Shown here one piece after another: positions 9,009-18,881 of a DNA stretch of 38,276 nucleotides. The stretch spans positions 1-38,276 of the forward strand of contig JAQGLT010000032.1 of the NCBI GenBank assembly GCA_028292745.1. The letters run 5' to 3'. Position numbers and translations under genes: made by a program. The stretch's first letter is position 1. The number at the start of each line of letters is the position of its first letter. The DNA is from Polaromonas sp. (GTDB taxonomy: Bacteria > Pseudomonadota > Gammaproteobacteria > Burkholderiales > Burkholderiaceae_C). The notes beneath the pieces were generated by a model, which was not told the origin of the DNA, made no database searches, and was given only the letters and a program-made list of their open reading frames with translations.

Positions 9009-10997
9009 CTAATTACCGGGGTAGGTCACAGTTAATGTTTGTGTGTTTCTACGGCCGCTGACAAGAACAGTCACATCTGCTGTGAACGTCTTTGCAACTG
9101 TAGGTCCGCCGCCCGTTGCACACCGCGCCGCGCCGCCAGAAGGTGCCTTTACACGGAGCCACAATGATTGGCGGTTGGTATTGTTAGATGCAGCTTGTAA
9201 GAAAGCGCTCGTATTGGTAGAAGGGTTAGGATCGGCGGCATTGGGCGCGACGGTACTCACCTCAAAAATAGCAGAAGCATCTGAGGTATTCACAAAGAAT
9301 TGTGCACCAACAGGCAATGTCAAACCATTCGATCCAATTGCTTCCACACGGGTCGTTTCAAAATTGCAAGCATCTGTGGTAATGGCAGCTGGCGTGCTTG
9401 CAGAATTAAATTTAATCAGTTGCAGGTTACCTGAAGGATAAGACACAGTTAATGGAACAATAGTTTCCCGTTTCGATTTGGGCGCATTTGCAGTCATCTG
9501 AACGGTTGTAGTTGCAATATCTATTCCAGAATCGTTGCATGCCGGATTATTTGCAGCGGTTGGGTCGAGAATAATATTGAACGCCGTCGGGCCAAACGAG
9601 CCATCTGATACTGTATCGCCTACGTCTACGCTAACACCGAACCCTGTTGAAGCATCATTTTTAACAGCTAAAGTTGTTCCAGCTGGAGCGGAATACCCCA
9701 ATGCATTAGACACTATATAAGTATTACTTCTCTTGTTACATGAGGTCAATGCAATAGGCAAAGGCGAAATCAATGAGGCCACTGGTACTGGTAAGCCATT
9801 AGCGGGTTCGAAAATCCCAATTGCGGCGGATGACATGTTCAGTTTGATTTGCCGCAGCAAAGTGGTCGAATTTCCTACCTTAGCTGAGCCGGTAACCGTC
9901 ACCATGCCGTCCATCGGGCGTGGCTCCTGAACTTCAAATTTCACAGTGCATGCACCGTTGACCGTATTGCAACCGCCTGCAGCAGAGGTGCCAATCTTGC
10001 CGCCTGTTGCGACAAACACTACAGGAACACCATCGGCAACGGGATTGCTATTGCTGTCCACAAGCCTTGCCGTTACATCCGTTGTATCGCCTGACAGAGC
10101 ACCATCAAGGTTATATATTAACGGCAGAATTTCAAATCCGGTCTGAACGCCAAGTCCAGTCGTTACCTTCAATTGGTCCGACTGCGTTGTAATGCTTTTT
10201 CCATTTACGGTTGCTTTGATTACCACCGCAGTAGCAACTGTCTTCGACGATACGGAGGTAACAGCCACCCCATCGGCATCCGTTGTACTTTGAACAATAT
10301 TCAAGTTCACATCGCTGCTAGGGTTAACAACAAAATCGACCAAAACGCCTTTAACAGGTGTATTGTTTTTATCAACAACACGAAATTTAAGAATACCTGT
10401 TTCGGTACGGCCATTGCCGCCAGCGCCTGCTAATACGATGGAATTATCCGAAGGGTCAGTTGAGAGAAAGTTGATGGAACTCGCCAATGTTTGAGGGTCG
10501 ACTACTACACCCCCGCTCACAGGAGCATTAGTTACTTCCAAGGTTTTCACTGCAGTTATAGTCTGGCCGCCAACGCTAGCAGTGACAGAAATAGTGGTCG
10601 CGCCTACCTTGCTCTGGTCAGCAGCGCGCACCTCTATAGCTGCAAAACCTTGACTTGTAGTCATAGCAGTTTGTGAGACTGGAGCAAACTTCAGTAGGCC
10701 AACGCCAGTCTCGGAAAAACTCACAATTGTTCCAGAGACCATGGCGCCGACAGCATCTTTGACAAATACTTTAACCTGCCCAATTTCAATTGCAGAAATA
10801 GAATTAGTTGATGTGCCTGTACCGTTCACCAACTCCAATGACAAACTTCCGACTGCCGTTGTTTGAGTATTACCTGCGCTGTTTGTACCGTTACTATTTG
10901 AAGTATTGGCAGTTTCCCCAGCACTACCGCCCCCCCCGCCGCAACCTGCTAAAGCAATAACCAGAGCACCAGCCGATAAATATTGGAACAATTTCAT
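9009..10997 (-). CDS. Large Ig-like (Big_1/invasin-type) outer-membrane lipoprotein
   Basis: A 662-residue protein with a lipoprotein signal: hydrophobic N-terminus and lipobox LAGC with the modified Cys at 19, followed by Gly, which favours outer-membrane sorting. A Gly run and a Ser/Thr/Asn/Gly-rich linker (about 20-48) follow. The rest is beta-rich, with at least three repeats of the bacterial Ig-like group 1 type, for example about 60-155, 195-285 and 300-390; these show phrases such as [40 protein letters not shown] and [20 protein letters not shown], each followed by a TTDADG- or TSQG-like turn. C-terminal half: scattered cysteines, fold not recognised. A binding site (AGGA, nine bases upstream) precedes the ATG. 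It starts 32 bases after pilQ and ends just before aroK, so it is probably co-transcribed with the pilus genes. A pilus- or surface-linked role is inference. Confidence 0.82.
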   Translation of the reverse strand: MKLFQYLSAGALVIALAGCGGGGGSAGETANTSNSNGTNSAGNTQTTAVGSLSLELVNGTGTSTNSISAIEIGQVKVFVKDAVGAMVSGTIVSFSETGVGLLKFAPVSQTAMTTSQGFAAIEVRAADQSKVGATTISVTASVGGQTITAVKTLEVTNAPVSGGVVVDPQTLASSINFLSTDPSDNSIVLAGAGGNGRTETGILKFRVVDKNNTPVKGVLVDFVVNPSSDVNLNIVQSTTDADGVAVTSVSSKTVATAVVIKATVNGKSITTQSDQLKVTTGLGVQTGFEILPLIYNLDGALSGDTTDVTARLVDSNSNPVADGVPVVFVATGGKIGTSAAGGCNTVNGACTVKFEVQEPRPMDGMVTVTGSAKVGNSTTLLRQIKLNMSSAAIGIFEPANGLPVPVASLISPLPIALTSCNKRSNTYIVSNALGYSAPAGTTLAVKNDASTGFGVSVDVGDTVSDGSFGPTAFNIILDPTAANNPACNDSGIDIATTTVQMTANAPKSKRETIVPLTVSYPSGNLQLIKFNSASTPAAITTDACNFETTRVEAIGSNGLTLPVGAQFFVNTSDASAIFEVSTVAPNAADPNPSTNTSAFLQAASNNTNRQSLWLRVKAPSGGAARCATGGGPTVAKTFTADVTVLVSGRRNTQTLTVTYPGN

Positions 10998-11029
10998 CTC
11001 ACACTTTCCTACTTCAGAAATAAATTTTT

Positions 11030-13207
11030 TTATCGCGCAGCAGCACGGTCAGTAATCATCTTCGGCGTAATAAACACCAGCATTTCCTGTTTCCTGGAAG
11101 TGCGTTCCCGGCTTTTGAAAAGATTGCCGAGGTAAGGCACATCGCCCAGCAACGGAACCTTGGTTTCATTATTGGTTTCTTCCAGCGTGAAGATGCCGCC
11201 GATCACAACCGTGCCTCCGTTTTCAACCAGCACTTGGGTCTGAATATGCTTGGTATCGATGGCGATACCGGCAGCGGTAGTTTCGCCTCGGCTGTCTTTG
11301 TTGACATCCAGTTGAAGAATGATGTTTCCCTCAGGAGTAATTTGCGGAGTTACTTCGAGCTTGAGATTAGCTTTTCGAAACGCAAGCGATGTTGCGCCAC
11401 TAGAGGTCGCAGTTTGATAAGGAAATTCTGTACCTTGCTCAATCAGCGCCTTGGTCTGGTCAGCTGTAACAACACGCGGACTGGAAACTATTTTGCCTTT
11501 GCCATCGGCTTCAAGTGCCGACAACTCAAGATTAAGGAATCGATTGGCGGATGCATTGAAAATCGAGACAGCAAACGAGGCTGCAGCATTGGCCACACCC
11601 AAGGTTGAAGCAGGTAAGTTCACAAAATTTCCCGACGTGTCTATTGTTCCACCTGCGCCAGTTGTTGCAACGACATTCCCATAGTTTGTACCGAATGCAG
11701 CCCGGTTGTTACCGGCAATCTCGTATCCACTGTTACCCCCCCTCTGGGAACGAAGGTCCAAACCACCGAGTTTTACACCTAGCGAGCGGCCAAAAGTATC
11801 CGATGCCTCTACGATTCGAGCTTCAATTAATACCTGTCGAACTGCGATGTCCAGCTTTGAAATAAAAGTTTGTACTTCGGCAAGTCTGGAGGGAATATCC
11901 GTCACAAAAAGCTGATTGGTGCGTGGCTCGGCAATTACACTGCCGCGATTTGACAAAATTCGTGCGCTGGTGGCACCTGCTCCCCCAGCAGAGATCTGCC
12001 CTGCAATATCAGCAGCCTTGGCATAGTTGATTTGAAATGACTGGGTGCGTACAGCCTCGAGACTTTGTATAGCAACTCGCGCCTCCAGCTCTTGCTTGTC
12101 CTTGGCAGCCAACTCATCTTTGGGAGCGATCAGCAACACATTCCCCGTCTTGCGCATGCCCAGTCCCTTGGCTTGCAAAATAATGTCCAAAGCCTGATCC
12201 CAGGGAACGTCCTTCAAGCGCAACGTAACAGATCCAGTGACAGTATCTGAAGTGACAACATTGAAATTAGTGAAGTCGGCAATCACTTGAAGCAACGATC
12301 GAATTTCAATATTTTGAAAATTCAACGAAAGCTTTTCACCGTTATAGCCAGTACCTTGAGTTAACTTGCTGGGGTCTACCTTCTGGTGGCGAACTTCCAA
12401 TACAAACTGGTTGTCGCTTTGATAGGCACTATGTTCCCACTGACCAGTAGGTTCCACCACCATGCGAACCTTGTCACCTACTTGAGAAGTAGTGACTGTC
12501 TGGACTGGCGTACCGAAATCGGTCACATCCAGACGGCGGCGAAGCCCTTCAGGCAGAGCGGTTTTCAAAAACTCCACCACCACTGTCTTACCCTGTTGCC
12601 GAATATCAACGCCGACCTCATTGGTGGGCAAGGCTACGACGATACGACCCGAACTGTCGGGTCCACGGCGAAAATCGATATCCCGCAGGGGAACGGTATC
12701 GCGATTACGACTTTGAGCAAATATTGGTGCAGCTTCAAGAGCAGGTGCTGCCGCAGCTTGCGAATCCAGAACAATCAGAAGTGATTTACCCTGTAGTTCG
12801 GCTTTATACGCAGTAGGCGTTTTGAGATTCAGTACGACCCGAGTGCGCTCACCGGCCTGTATAACATTCGCCGAACGCATGTTCCCAAGGTTGATGTCAA
12901 TGGCAGACCGTCCAGTGGAACTACTGACACCTTGAAAGTCGAGTGCAATCCGAGCTGGTGATTGAATGCTAAAACCGGTTGGAATCTGAGCCAAAGGCTC
13001 AGAAAATTCAATCCGGATGACTTCTGAACCGCCTTGCACCGAGCCCGAAACAGCTTGAATAGAATTTTCCGCTCTTGCCAGCAAAGGCTGGATACTTGTG
13101 AACGCGATCACACCAATTAATACACCGCGCACCATCCGCTCGAAGAAACGTGGCAGCCTTCCCCACACTTTTGCTTCTGCTGCCAATACCGCCATCTGCT
13201 TGATCAT
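11030..13207 (-). CDS. pilQ: Type IV pilus secretin PilQ
   Basis: A 725-residue outer-membrane secretin through which type IV pili pass. Order of parts: signal region up to about residue 45 (hydrophobic GVLIGVIAFTSIQPLLARA), two AMIN-type peptidoglycan-binding regions (about 50-150 and 165-265), the secretin/TonB short N-terminal domain (LSLNFQNIEIRSLLQVIADF), an N1 ring domain, and the C-terminal secretin pore ending in VPLLGDVPYLGNLFKSRER. The start at 13205-13207 overlaps the pilP stop as ATGA and has AGAGGG six bases upstream; an upstream in-frame start at 13252 would read through the end of pilP and is less likely. Last of five coupled genes pilM-N-O-P-Q. Base composition is visibly lower in G+C than flanking housekeeping genes. 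Confidence 0.96.
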   Translation of the reverse strand: MIKQMAVLAAEAKVWGRLPRFFERMVRGVLIGVIAFTSIQPLLARAENSIQAVSGSVQGGSEVIRIEFSEPLAQIPTGFSIQSPARIALDFQGVSSSTGRSAIDINLGNMRSANVIQAGERTRVVLNLKTPTAYKAELQGKSLLIVLDSQAAAAPALEAAPIFAQSRNRDTVPLRDIDFRRGPDSSGRIVVALPTNEVGVDIRQQGKTVVVEFLKTALPEGLRRRLDVTDFGTPVQTVTTSQVGDKVRMVVEPTGQWEHSAYQSDNQFVLEVRHQKVDPSKLTQGTGYNGEKLSLNFQNIEIRSLLQVIADFTNFNVVTSDTVTGSVTLRLKDVPWDQALDIILQAKGLGMRKTGNVLLIAPKDELAAKDKQELEARVAIQSLEAVRTQSFQINYAKAADIAGQISAGGAGATSARILSNRGSVIAEPRTNQLFVTDIPSRLAEVQTFISKLDIAVRQVLIEARIVEASDTFGRSLGVKLGGLDLRSQRGGNSGYEIAGNNRAAFGTNYGNVVATTGAGGTIDTSGNFVNLPASTLGVANAAASFAVSIFNASANRFLNLELSALEADGKGKIVSSPRVVTADQTKALIEQGTEFPYQTATSSGATSLAFRKANLKLEVTPQITPEGNIILQLDVNKDSRGETTAAGIAIDTKHIQTQVLVENGGTVVIGGIFTLEETNNETKVPLLGDVPYLGNLFKSRERTSRKQEMLVFITPKMITDRAAAR

Positions 13208-13755
13208 TTCGTTCCCTCTAAAAGCTGTAAAGTCGCTGGCCGCTCTATCCATTCGCCCGCTGCGTCCTGCACGATTTCACGCAATGCCACACTGGCTTCT
13301 GTCACGGCAGTAATTCGGCCATAGTTTTGACCTAGATAGTTACCAACCCGCACTTGATAAATCAAGTTATCAACGCGAACCAGCGCGACTGGACGTCCAG
13401 CCTTGGTCAAGCTCCCCACCATTGCCACGGCGTCTAAAGGCGTGGCCTCCAGAGGCTCCTTGCGCCGGGTCAATTCGGGCGCGATAAGAGCAGCATTGGC
13501 AGTCGATTGGTTGGAATCACGTTTTAATGCTTGCACCAATTTCTGGTTGCTAAACGGCTCAATTGAACCCTCCTGGTCATAAATTTGGGGCGTAAATTTA
13601 CTAGGTGCCGGCAAAGGGGAGATTTTTGGCCGGGCTGTATTGCGTTGTTCGGTCATCCATTGCTGCAACTCCTCCTGATCTGGGGAGCTACATCCTGAAA
13701 ATAGGACAAGACCAACAATTACAAACGGGTTTAGAGCGCGACGAATACATATCAT
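13204..13755 (-). CDS. pilP: Type IV pilus assembly lipoprotein PilP
   Basis: A 183-residue inner-membrane lipoprotein that links the PilNO complex to PilQ in the periplasm. The signal peptide ends in the lipobox LFSGC, Cys at 22. A proline-rich linker follows, then the compact C-terminal PilP domain (about 100-180) with YQVRVGNYLGQNYGRI, the family's beta-sandwich signature. The start overlaps the pilO stop by four bases (ATGA), and the stop overlaps the pilQ start in the same way, which suggests translational coupling. Length is normal for the family. Confidence 0.94.
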   Translation of the reverse strand: MICIRRALNPFVIVGLVLFSGCSSPDQEELQQWMTEQRNTARPKISPLPAPSKFTPQIYDQEGSIEPFSNQKLVQALKRDSNQSTANAALIAPELTRRKEPLEATPLDAVAMVGSLTKAGRPVALVRVDNLIYQVRVGNYLGQNYGRITAVTEASVALREIVQDAAGEWIERPATLQLLEGTK

Positions 13756-14426
13756 TTTTTTGCCCCATTAGCCGCAGCAGTCTTTCGCTGTAATGCAACT
13801 TCTTCGCTGTCCAGGTAGCGAAAAGTTTTAGCGGTGGCATCCATGACCAAATTTCCATCTTTTACAGGCGCAATAGAAATATTGTTCAACGTCACGATGC
13901 GGGACAGGTTTGCTATATCAGCTGCGAATGCCCCCATATCGTGATAACGCCCGGTGACACGCACGGCAATGGGCAACTCAGCGTAGTAGTCCTTAACCAG
14001 CACTTGACCTGGCCTGAACAACTCGAACTGCAGACTACGCCCTAAACCGGCCTGGTTAATATCCGATAGCAACGCATCCATTTCCGCTTTACTTGGCAAT
14101 TGCTTTTCAAGTTGCGTCACATACTGCTGAACTTGCTCACGCTGCTTTTTAAGCGCTTCTAAGTTAACCGCCTGTGCTACTTTGCTGGTATAGCTTTCCT
14201 TGAGTTGAACTTCCTTAGCTTTTTCTGCTGTCAGTTCTTCAGCAGATGCGCTCAACCATAAAAACCATAACCCAGCCACGACTGCAGCAGTAAGAACAGT
14301 GCACAACAGATAGCGTGGAAGTGCAGGCCAGGAAGCCGGATCATTGGGATTAATTCCAATAAACTGGGATTTGACTTGTGATTGGATGGCTGCAAAATCG
14401 ATAGCGGGTTTTGAAGTTTTTGCCAT
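13752..14426 (-). CDS. pilO: Type IV pilus inner-membrane protein PilO
   Basis: A 224-residue bitopic protein with a short cytoplasmic tail, one membrane helix (about 38-60, YLLCTVLTAAVVAGLWFLWL), a coiled coil (about 65-115, with KQREQVQQYVTQLEKQLP) and a ferredoxin-like periplasmic domain (FELFRPGQVLVKDYYAELPI and following). It pairs with PilN to form the alignment complex. The gene starts 21 bases after pilN and its stop overlaps pilP. Base use is like the rest of the pil cluster. Confidence 0.94.
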   Translation of the reverse strand: MAKTSKPAIDFAAIQSQVKSQFIGINPNDPASWPALPRYLLCTVLTAAVVAGLWFLWLSASAEELTAEKAKEVQLKESYTSKVAQAVNLEALKKQREQVQQYVTQLEKQLPSKAEMDALLSDINQAGLGRSLQFELFRPGQVLVKDYYAELPIAVRVTGRYHDMGAFAADIANLSRIVTLNNISIAPVKDGNLVMDATAKTFRYLDSEEVALQRKTAAANGAKK

Positions 14427-14447
14427 GATCAGTTCAATTGCATCGCG

Positions 14448-15059
14448 TCAAATTTTGCCCGCAGCAACAGCTGCAGAAGCCGCCGCGTCTTTAGGATCAC
14501 TGGCACGTTTGACTTCCACTCGCATGGAAAAGTTGGAGACTCGTCGCTGATCCCGTGCGCTCAATGTCACTGTGCCCGCGGTAATTTCTAAGAGATCGGG
14601 TTTTGACAGCCAGGGGCTGTTATTAGAAAGATTTCGCAGCAATTCCGACACACGTTCGTTTGACTGCGCGATACCGGCAATTAATACGGTTTGATTTTCC
14701 TGTTTCAGGCTGTTGATATAAACACCGTCAGGCAGTTGCTTAACCAACTCGCTCAGCAGATAGACAGGAAGATTACGGTTTCCCTGCAAATCTTCCACAG
14801 CATTCTGACGCGCCTTCAGGGAAGCTATCTCAGCCTGCAAAGTGGCGATATCCTTGATCTGGACATCTAATCGGGTAATTTCTGTCTGCAAGAAAACATT
14901 CTTCACGCGTTGCTCTTCAAGTTGGCTGAGGTACCACGAATACATGGCACCGGAGATCAGTACGCCAACCAAAGCTGCCAATCCAAGGGTTGCAAAAAAG
15001 ACTTCCCGCCGCCGTTTGCGCGCAGCTTCACGGTGCGGGAGAAGATTGATCAATATCAC
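14448..15059 (-). CDS. pilN: Type IV pilus inner-membrane protein PilN
   Basis: PilN anchors cytoplasmic PilM to PilO. I chose the GTG at 15057-15059, which overlaps the pilM stop as GTGA and gives the conserved N-terminus (V/M)ILINLLPHREAARKRR, the PilM-binding tail. A longer form from 15089 would add ten residues read out of the end of pilM and is unlikely. After the tail come one membrane helix (about 22-44), a coiled coil (about 45-90) and a periplasmic ferredoxin-like domain with LPDGVYINSLKQENQTVLI. With this start it is 203 residues. The A-rich C-terminus (DAAASAAVAAGKI) is a flexible tail. Confidence 0.94.
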   Translation of the reverse strand: MILINLLPHREAARKRRREVFFATLGLAALVGVLISGAMYSWYLSQLEEQRVKNVFLQTEITRLDVQIKDIATLQAEIASLKARQNAVEDLQGNRNLPVYLLSELVKQLPDGVYINSLKQENQTVLIAGIAQSNERVSELLRNLSNNSPWLSKPDLLEITAGTVTLSARDQRRVSNFSMRVEVKRASDPKDAAASAAVAAGKI

Positions 15060-16135
15060 TGCAGAAACCTTCGCAAAGCCAGGCCGCAAGCCGTGAGGTA
15101 ACAGGAGGCTTCACGCCGCATTCTATTTTCCTTGACGCCATTGCCAATTTCCATACCCTCAAAAGGATTGGCCAGCAAACAGGCAAAAGAAGTTTGCCTC
15201 GTTATTTCCTCCGTCAGTCCGTTCAATGAAGACGAACCTCCTGCAAGCAGGACGTAATCAACCCGGTTATGCGGAGTGCTCGTAAAGAAAAACTGAAGCG
15301 CACGACTAACTTCCTGGGCAAGACTTTCAACAAAGGGGCGCAAAACCCCGGACTCATAGTCTTCAGGCAATTCAGCACTGCGCTTTTTGGTTTCCGCCTC
15401 TTCCAGCGAGAAGCCGTACTGGCGGACAATCAATTGTGTTAACTGCGCGCCACCAAACGCCTGGTCGCGCTCATATAGAATTTCATCATTCCTGATGACC
15501 TGCATACTTGTAGTGAGGGAACCAACTTCAAACAGGGCAACCATCGTATCCATGCCTTTGTTGGGCATGTTTTCGATCAGACGCGCTGTAGCAAGGCGTG
15601 AAGCATAGGACTCCACATCAACCACAACAGGCTTAAGACCTGCCGCTTCGGCCAAACCTTGCCGGTCCTGAACCTTCTCTTTTCGGGAAGCGGCAATCAA
15701 CACCTCGACATCACCGCTGGAAGTCGCGCTGGGGCCAAGCACGCAGAAGTCAAGGCTGACCTCATCAAGAGAGAAAGGGATATATTTATTTGCTTCCGAT
15801 TCAACTTGGATTTCGAGCTCTGCATCACTCAAGCCCCCCGGAAGAGTGATTTTTTTACTGATAACAGCAGAAGATGGCAATGCCATGGCAACGTTTTGCG
15901 TCCGCGTACCGCTCTTTTTCACCAAACGACGCACGACTTCAGCAACTTCATCAAACTTTTCGATATTGCCGTCGGTAACCCAGCCTGATTCAAGCGGCTC
16001 AATTGCACAACGCTCAAGCACCAGACCGCCCATTTTGTTACGACTTAGCTCGACTAGCATCACACTTGATGAACTGATGTCTACACCCACCAATGACGGC
16101 TGTTGGCGCTTGAATAACGAGCCTGATGAGATCAA
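15056..16135 (-). CDS. pilM: Type IV pilus actin-like ATPase PilM
   Basis: A 359-residue cytoplasmic actin-like protein that binds the PilN tail and nucleotide. Visible: the phosphate-1 loop GVDISSSSVMLVELSR near residues 17-32, ALPSSAVISKKITLPGGL, KYIPFSLDEVSLDFCVLGP, and the late VLLAGGSSSLNGL motif. The start is a TTG at 16133-16135; it yields MISSGSLFKRQQP, the N-terminus expected for PilM in this group, but no good Shine-Dalgarno sequence is visible, so initiation may be weak or the exact start different. First gene of pilM-N-O-P-Q, divergent from the PBP1A gene across about 260 bases. The AGGAGG at 16136-16140 lies on the other strand and serves no supported gene. Confidence 0.94.
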   Translation of the reverse strand: MISSGSLFKRQQPSLVGVDISSSSVMLVELSRNKMGGLVLERCAIEPLESGWVTDGNIEKFDEVAEVVRRLVKKSGTRTQNVAMALPSSAVISKKITLPGGLSDAELEIQVESEANKYIPFSLDEVSLDFCVLGPSATSSGDVEVLIAASRKEKVQDRQGLAEAAGLKPVVVDVESYASRLATARLIENMPNKGMDTMVALFEVGSLTTSMQVIRNDEILYERDQAFGGAQLTQLIVRQYGFSLEEAETKKRSAELPEDYESGVLRPFVESLAQEVSRALQFFFTSTPHNRVDYVLLAGGSSSLNGLTEEITRQTSFACLLANPFEGMEIGNGVKENRMRREASCYLTACGLALRRFLQ

Positions 16136-16361
16136 GGAGGGTCCCCAAATGAAGGCTACTATGTAACCAGTTTTCTTACGAAATCAGTCGAATGTTAGCA
16201 GCAAGGAACCAATTTACTAAACATATTTCCGTACTAAAACAAGATCTGCGTTGCCAAAAGCAGACGAATTTTAGGGATACTGCTGGTGTAAAAGATTGGC
16301 TTCTAATGTAACAGCGTGGATTTGGCAAATTTGCTTGATACAGAGTCGATTTCGAAATTTT

Positions 16362-16367
16362 TATAAT
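16362..16367 (+). promoter_or_regulatory. -10 box TATAAT of the PBP1A promoter
   Basis: A perfect TATAAT lies 27 bases before the chosen mrcA start. A -35 match is weak (TTGATA at 16335-16340 is too far at 21 bases). The box lies inside the N-terminal extension of the longest reading frame, which argues for the ATG at 16395 as the start. Confidence 0.5.
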
Positions 16368-16394
16368 GGCGAAGCGACCTTACGATTGAGCCCT

Positions 16395-18818
16395 ATGCCC
16401 TCCTCTTCTCAGATAAGCGACAACGCTTCCAAAAAAATCAGCGCCCGACAATACCCTTCATGGGTACGGCTCTTGGTTAGGTTCTTCCTTGGAGGCATTG
16501 GCCTCGTACTCGCCGGCTTTGTTGGTGTTTTGATTTTCTTGGCGGTGGCATTGGCGGTGGCCTATCCCAATCTGCCGGATATTTCAGCGCTTTCCGATTA
16601 CCGACCGAAACAGCCTTTGCGGGTTTACACGGCCGATGGCGTGATCATCGGAGAGTTTGGCGAAGAGCGACGCAGATTGACGCCAATCGATGAAATTCCG
16701 CAAATCATGAAAGATGCCGTACTGGCAGTCGAGGACGCACGCTTTTTTTCGCATGGTGGAGTCGATTACCTGGGCGTAGTGCGAGCGGCCCTTGCGAATA
16801 TGGGTCGGGCCAAAAGCCAGGGCGCCTCAACGATCACGATGCAGGTCGCTCGCAATGTTTACCTGACGGCTGAAAAAAGCTACACCCGGAAAATCTATGA
16901 AATCTTGCTGACTTTCAAGCTGGAACATTCGCTGACGAAAAATCAGATTCTTGAGATCTACATGAACCAGATCTTTTTAGGGAATCGTTCCTATGGCTTT
17001 GCCGCCGCTTCCGAAGCTTATTTTGGCAAGCCACTCAAGGAAGTCAGCATTGCGGAAGCGGCCATGTTGGCCGGCCTCCCCAAGGCGCCCTCGGCTTATA
17101 ACCCCATCGTCAACCCCACCCGCGCCAAGTCGCGCCAGCTCTACATCATTGAGCGGATGGAACAGAACGGGTTCATCACACCCCAGCAGGCCAAAACTGC
17201 CAAAGAGGAAGAGTTGCACGTCAAAACGGGCCGTGAAGCTGGGCGAGTGCATGCTGAATATGTTGCCGAGACAGTGCGGCAGCTTGTTTTTAATCAGTAC
17301 GGCGAAGAAACCTATACGAGGGGCCTGAATGTTTTCACTACCCTTCGCTCTACTGACCAAACCATGGCCTACAAGGCCTTGCGCAAGGGCATCATGGATT
17401 ACGAGCGCCGCCAAATTTACCGGGGACCTGAAAAATTCATCGACCTGCCCTCTAATCCGCAAGAAACGCAGGATGCGATTGACGACGCATTGGCTGATAA
17501 CCCCGACAACGGCGATGTGATGTCGGCTGTCGTGCTGGAAGCCAGCCCCAAGCGTATTCTTGCCATGCGCCTGAACAGTGAAACAGTGACCATCACCGGA
17601 GAAGGGCTGCGTCCGGCACAGACCGGTCTGGCCGATAAGGCGGGCCCGAACATCAAGATCCGCCGGGGGGCCTTGATCCGAGTGGCAAAAACACCCAAGG
17701 ATGCATGGGAAATTACCCAGTTGCCTGAGGTCGAAGGGGCCTTTGTGGCGATGGATCCCCGGGATGGCGCAGTACGGGCATTGATCGGGGGGTTTGATTT
17801 TGAAAAGAACAAGTTCAACCATGTCACCCAGGCGTGGCGCCAGCCGGGTTCGAGCTTCAAGCCTTTTATCTATTCGGCGGCCCTGGAAAAAGGCTTTACG
17901 CCAGCCACCGTCATCAATGACGCACCGCTGTTTTTCGATGCAGGCGTTACCGGCGGCCAGCCGTGGGAGCCTAAAAACTACGATGGGGGTTTCGAGGGTC
18001 CGATGAGCCTGCGAACCGCTCTGAAAAAGTCAAAGAACCTGGTGTCGATTCGCATATTGCAATCGATCGGTGCCAAGTACGGCCAGGAATGGATCACTCA
18101 TTTCGGTTTTGATGCAGACAAGCATCCGGCCTACCTGACGATGGCGCTTGGCGCTGGCTCGGTGACGCCGATGCAGATGGCCACAGGCTTTTCAGTTTTT
18201 GCCAATGGTGGCTACCGTGTCAATCCTTACCTGATCACCAAGATTACCGACCAGCGCGGCAAGGTTCTCCTGGAAAGCACGCCGCCAGCCTTAAATGAAT
18301 CAATGCGCGGCATCGATGCCCGAAATGCCTTCGTCATGAACAGCCTGCTTCAGGAAGTGGCCCGTTCTGGAACGGCCGCCAAGGCCCAGGCCACACTGAA
18401 GCGGCCCGATCTTTTCGGCAAGACAGGCACGACCAATGATTCGATCGATACCTGGTTTGTTGGCTTTCAGCCAACGCTGACGGCAGCCGTCTGGATGGGG
18501 TACGACACACCGAAAAAGCTCGGCGACCGTGAGACAGGCGGCGGTCTGAGCTTGCCTATCTGGATCAACTTCATGGAATACGCACTCAAGGGTGTGCCAG
18601 TCACCGAATACGCGCCACCCGAAGGCATTGTGAATGTCAATGGCGAGTGGTACTACGATGAATACATCAAAGGTGCAGGCGTTAGCAGTGTGGGCCTGCA
18701 GGCAAACCCCGAGACTCCCAGCGCGGAGCCGGTGCCGTCGCCCGGCGTAGGCGGGGGAATTCAGGTGCTTCCACCTTCTGATGAAAAAAAACGGATCCTG
18801 GATTTGTTCAAAAACTGA
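16395..18818 (+). CDS. mrcA: Penicillin-binding protein 1A (bifunctional transglycosylase/transpeptidase)
   Basis: An 807-residue class A PBP that polymerises and cross-links peptidoglycan in the periplasm. One membrane helix lies near residues 27-55. The GT51 domain shows VEDARFFSHGGVDYLG (catalytic Glu about 113), GASTITMQVARN, KILEIYMNQ-type NQILEIYMNQIFLGNRSYG and AAMLAGLPKAPSAYNP. An OB-like insert follows. The transpeptidase domain has the SxxK Ser at 486 (GSSFKPF), SKN at 546-548 and KTG at 676-678 (GKTGTTND). I use the ATG at 16395 because a TATAAT lies just upstream and because family proteins begin with a short tail before the helix; the frame is open upstream to a TTG at 16296. It is divergent from pilM, as usual for ponA/mrcA, and convergent with cyaY. 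Confidence 0.96.
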   Translation: MPSSSQISDNASKKISARQYPSWVRLLVRFFLGGIGLVLAGFVGVLIFLAVALAVAYPNLPDISALSDYRPKQPLRVYTADGVIIGEFGEERRRLTPIDEIPQIMKDAVLAVEDARFFSHGGVDYLGVVRAALANMGRAKSQGASTITMQVARNVYLTAEKSYTRKIYEILLTFKLEHSLTKNQILEIYMNQIFLGNRSYGFAAASEAYFGKPLKEVSIAEAAMLAGLPKAPSAYNPIVNPTRAKSRQLYIIERMEQNGFITPQQAKTAKEEELHVKTGREAGRVHAEYVAETVRQLVFNQYGEETYTRGLNVFTTLRSTDQTMAYKALRKGIMDYERRQIYRGPEKFIDLPSNPQETQDAIDDALADNPDNGDVMSAVVLEASPKRILAMRLNSETVTITGEGLRPAQTGLADKAGPNIKIRRGALIRVAKTPKDAWEITQLPEVEGAFVAMDPRDGAVRALIGGFDFEKNKFNHVTQAWRQPGSSFKPFIYSAALEKGFTPATVINDAPLFFDAGVTGGQPWEPKNYDGGFEGPMSLRTALKKSKNLVSIRILQSIGAKYGQEWITHFGFDADKHPAYLTMALGAGSVTPMQMATGFSVFANGGYRVNPYLITKITDQRGKVLLESTPPALNESMRGIDARNAFVMNSLLQEVARSGTAAKAQATLKRPDLFGKTGTTNDSIDTWFVGFQPTLTAAVWMGYDTPKKLGDRETGGGLSLPIWINFMEYALKGVPVTEYAPPEGIVNVNGEWYYDEYIKGAGVSSVGLQANPETPSAEPVPSPGVGGGIQVLPPSDEKKRILDLFKN

Positions 18819-18881
18819 TTCGCAGCCTGGATGCAATCAAACGGCCCTGCACAGGTTGGTTTTCTGTGCTCACCGGAAGCA

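Noticed and set aside
16136..16163. AGGAGG followed by ATG on the plus strand upstream of pilM
   Set aside because: The ATG opens a frame of only five codons, and the site lies inside the pilM leader on the other strand.
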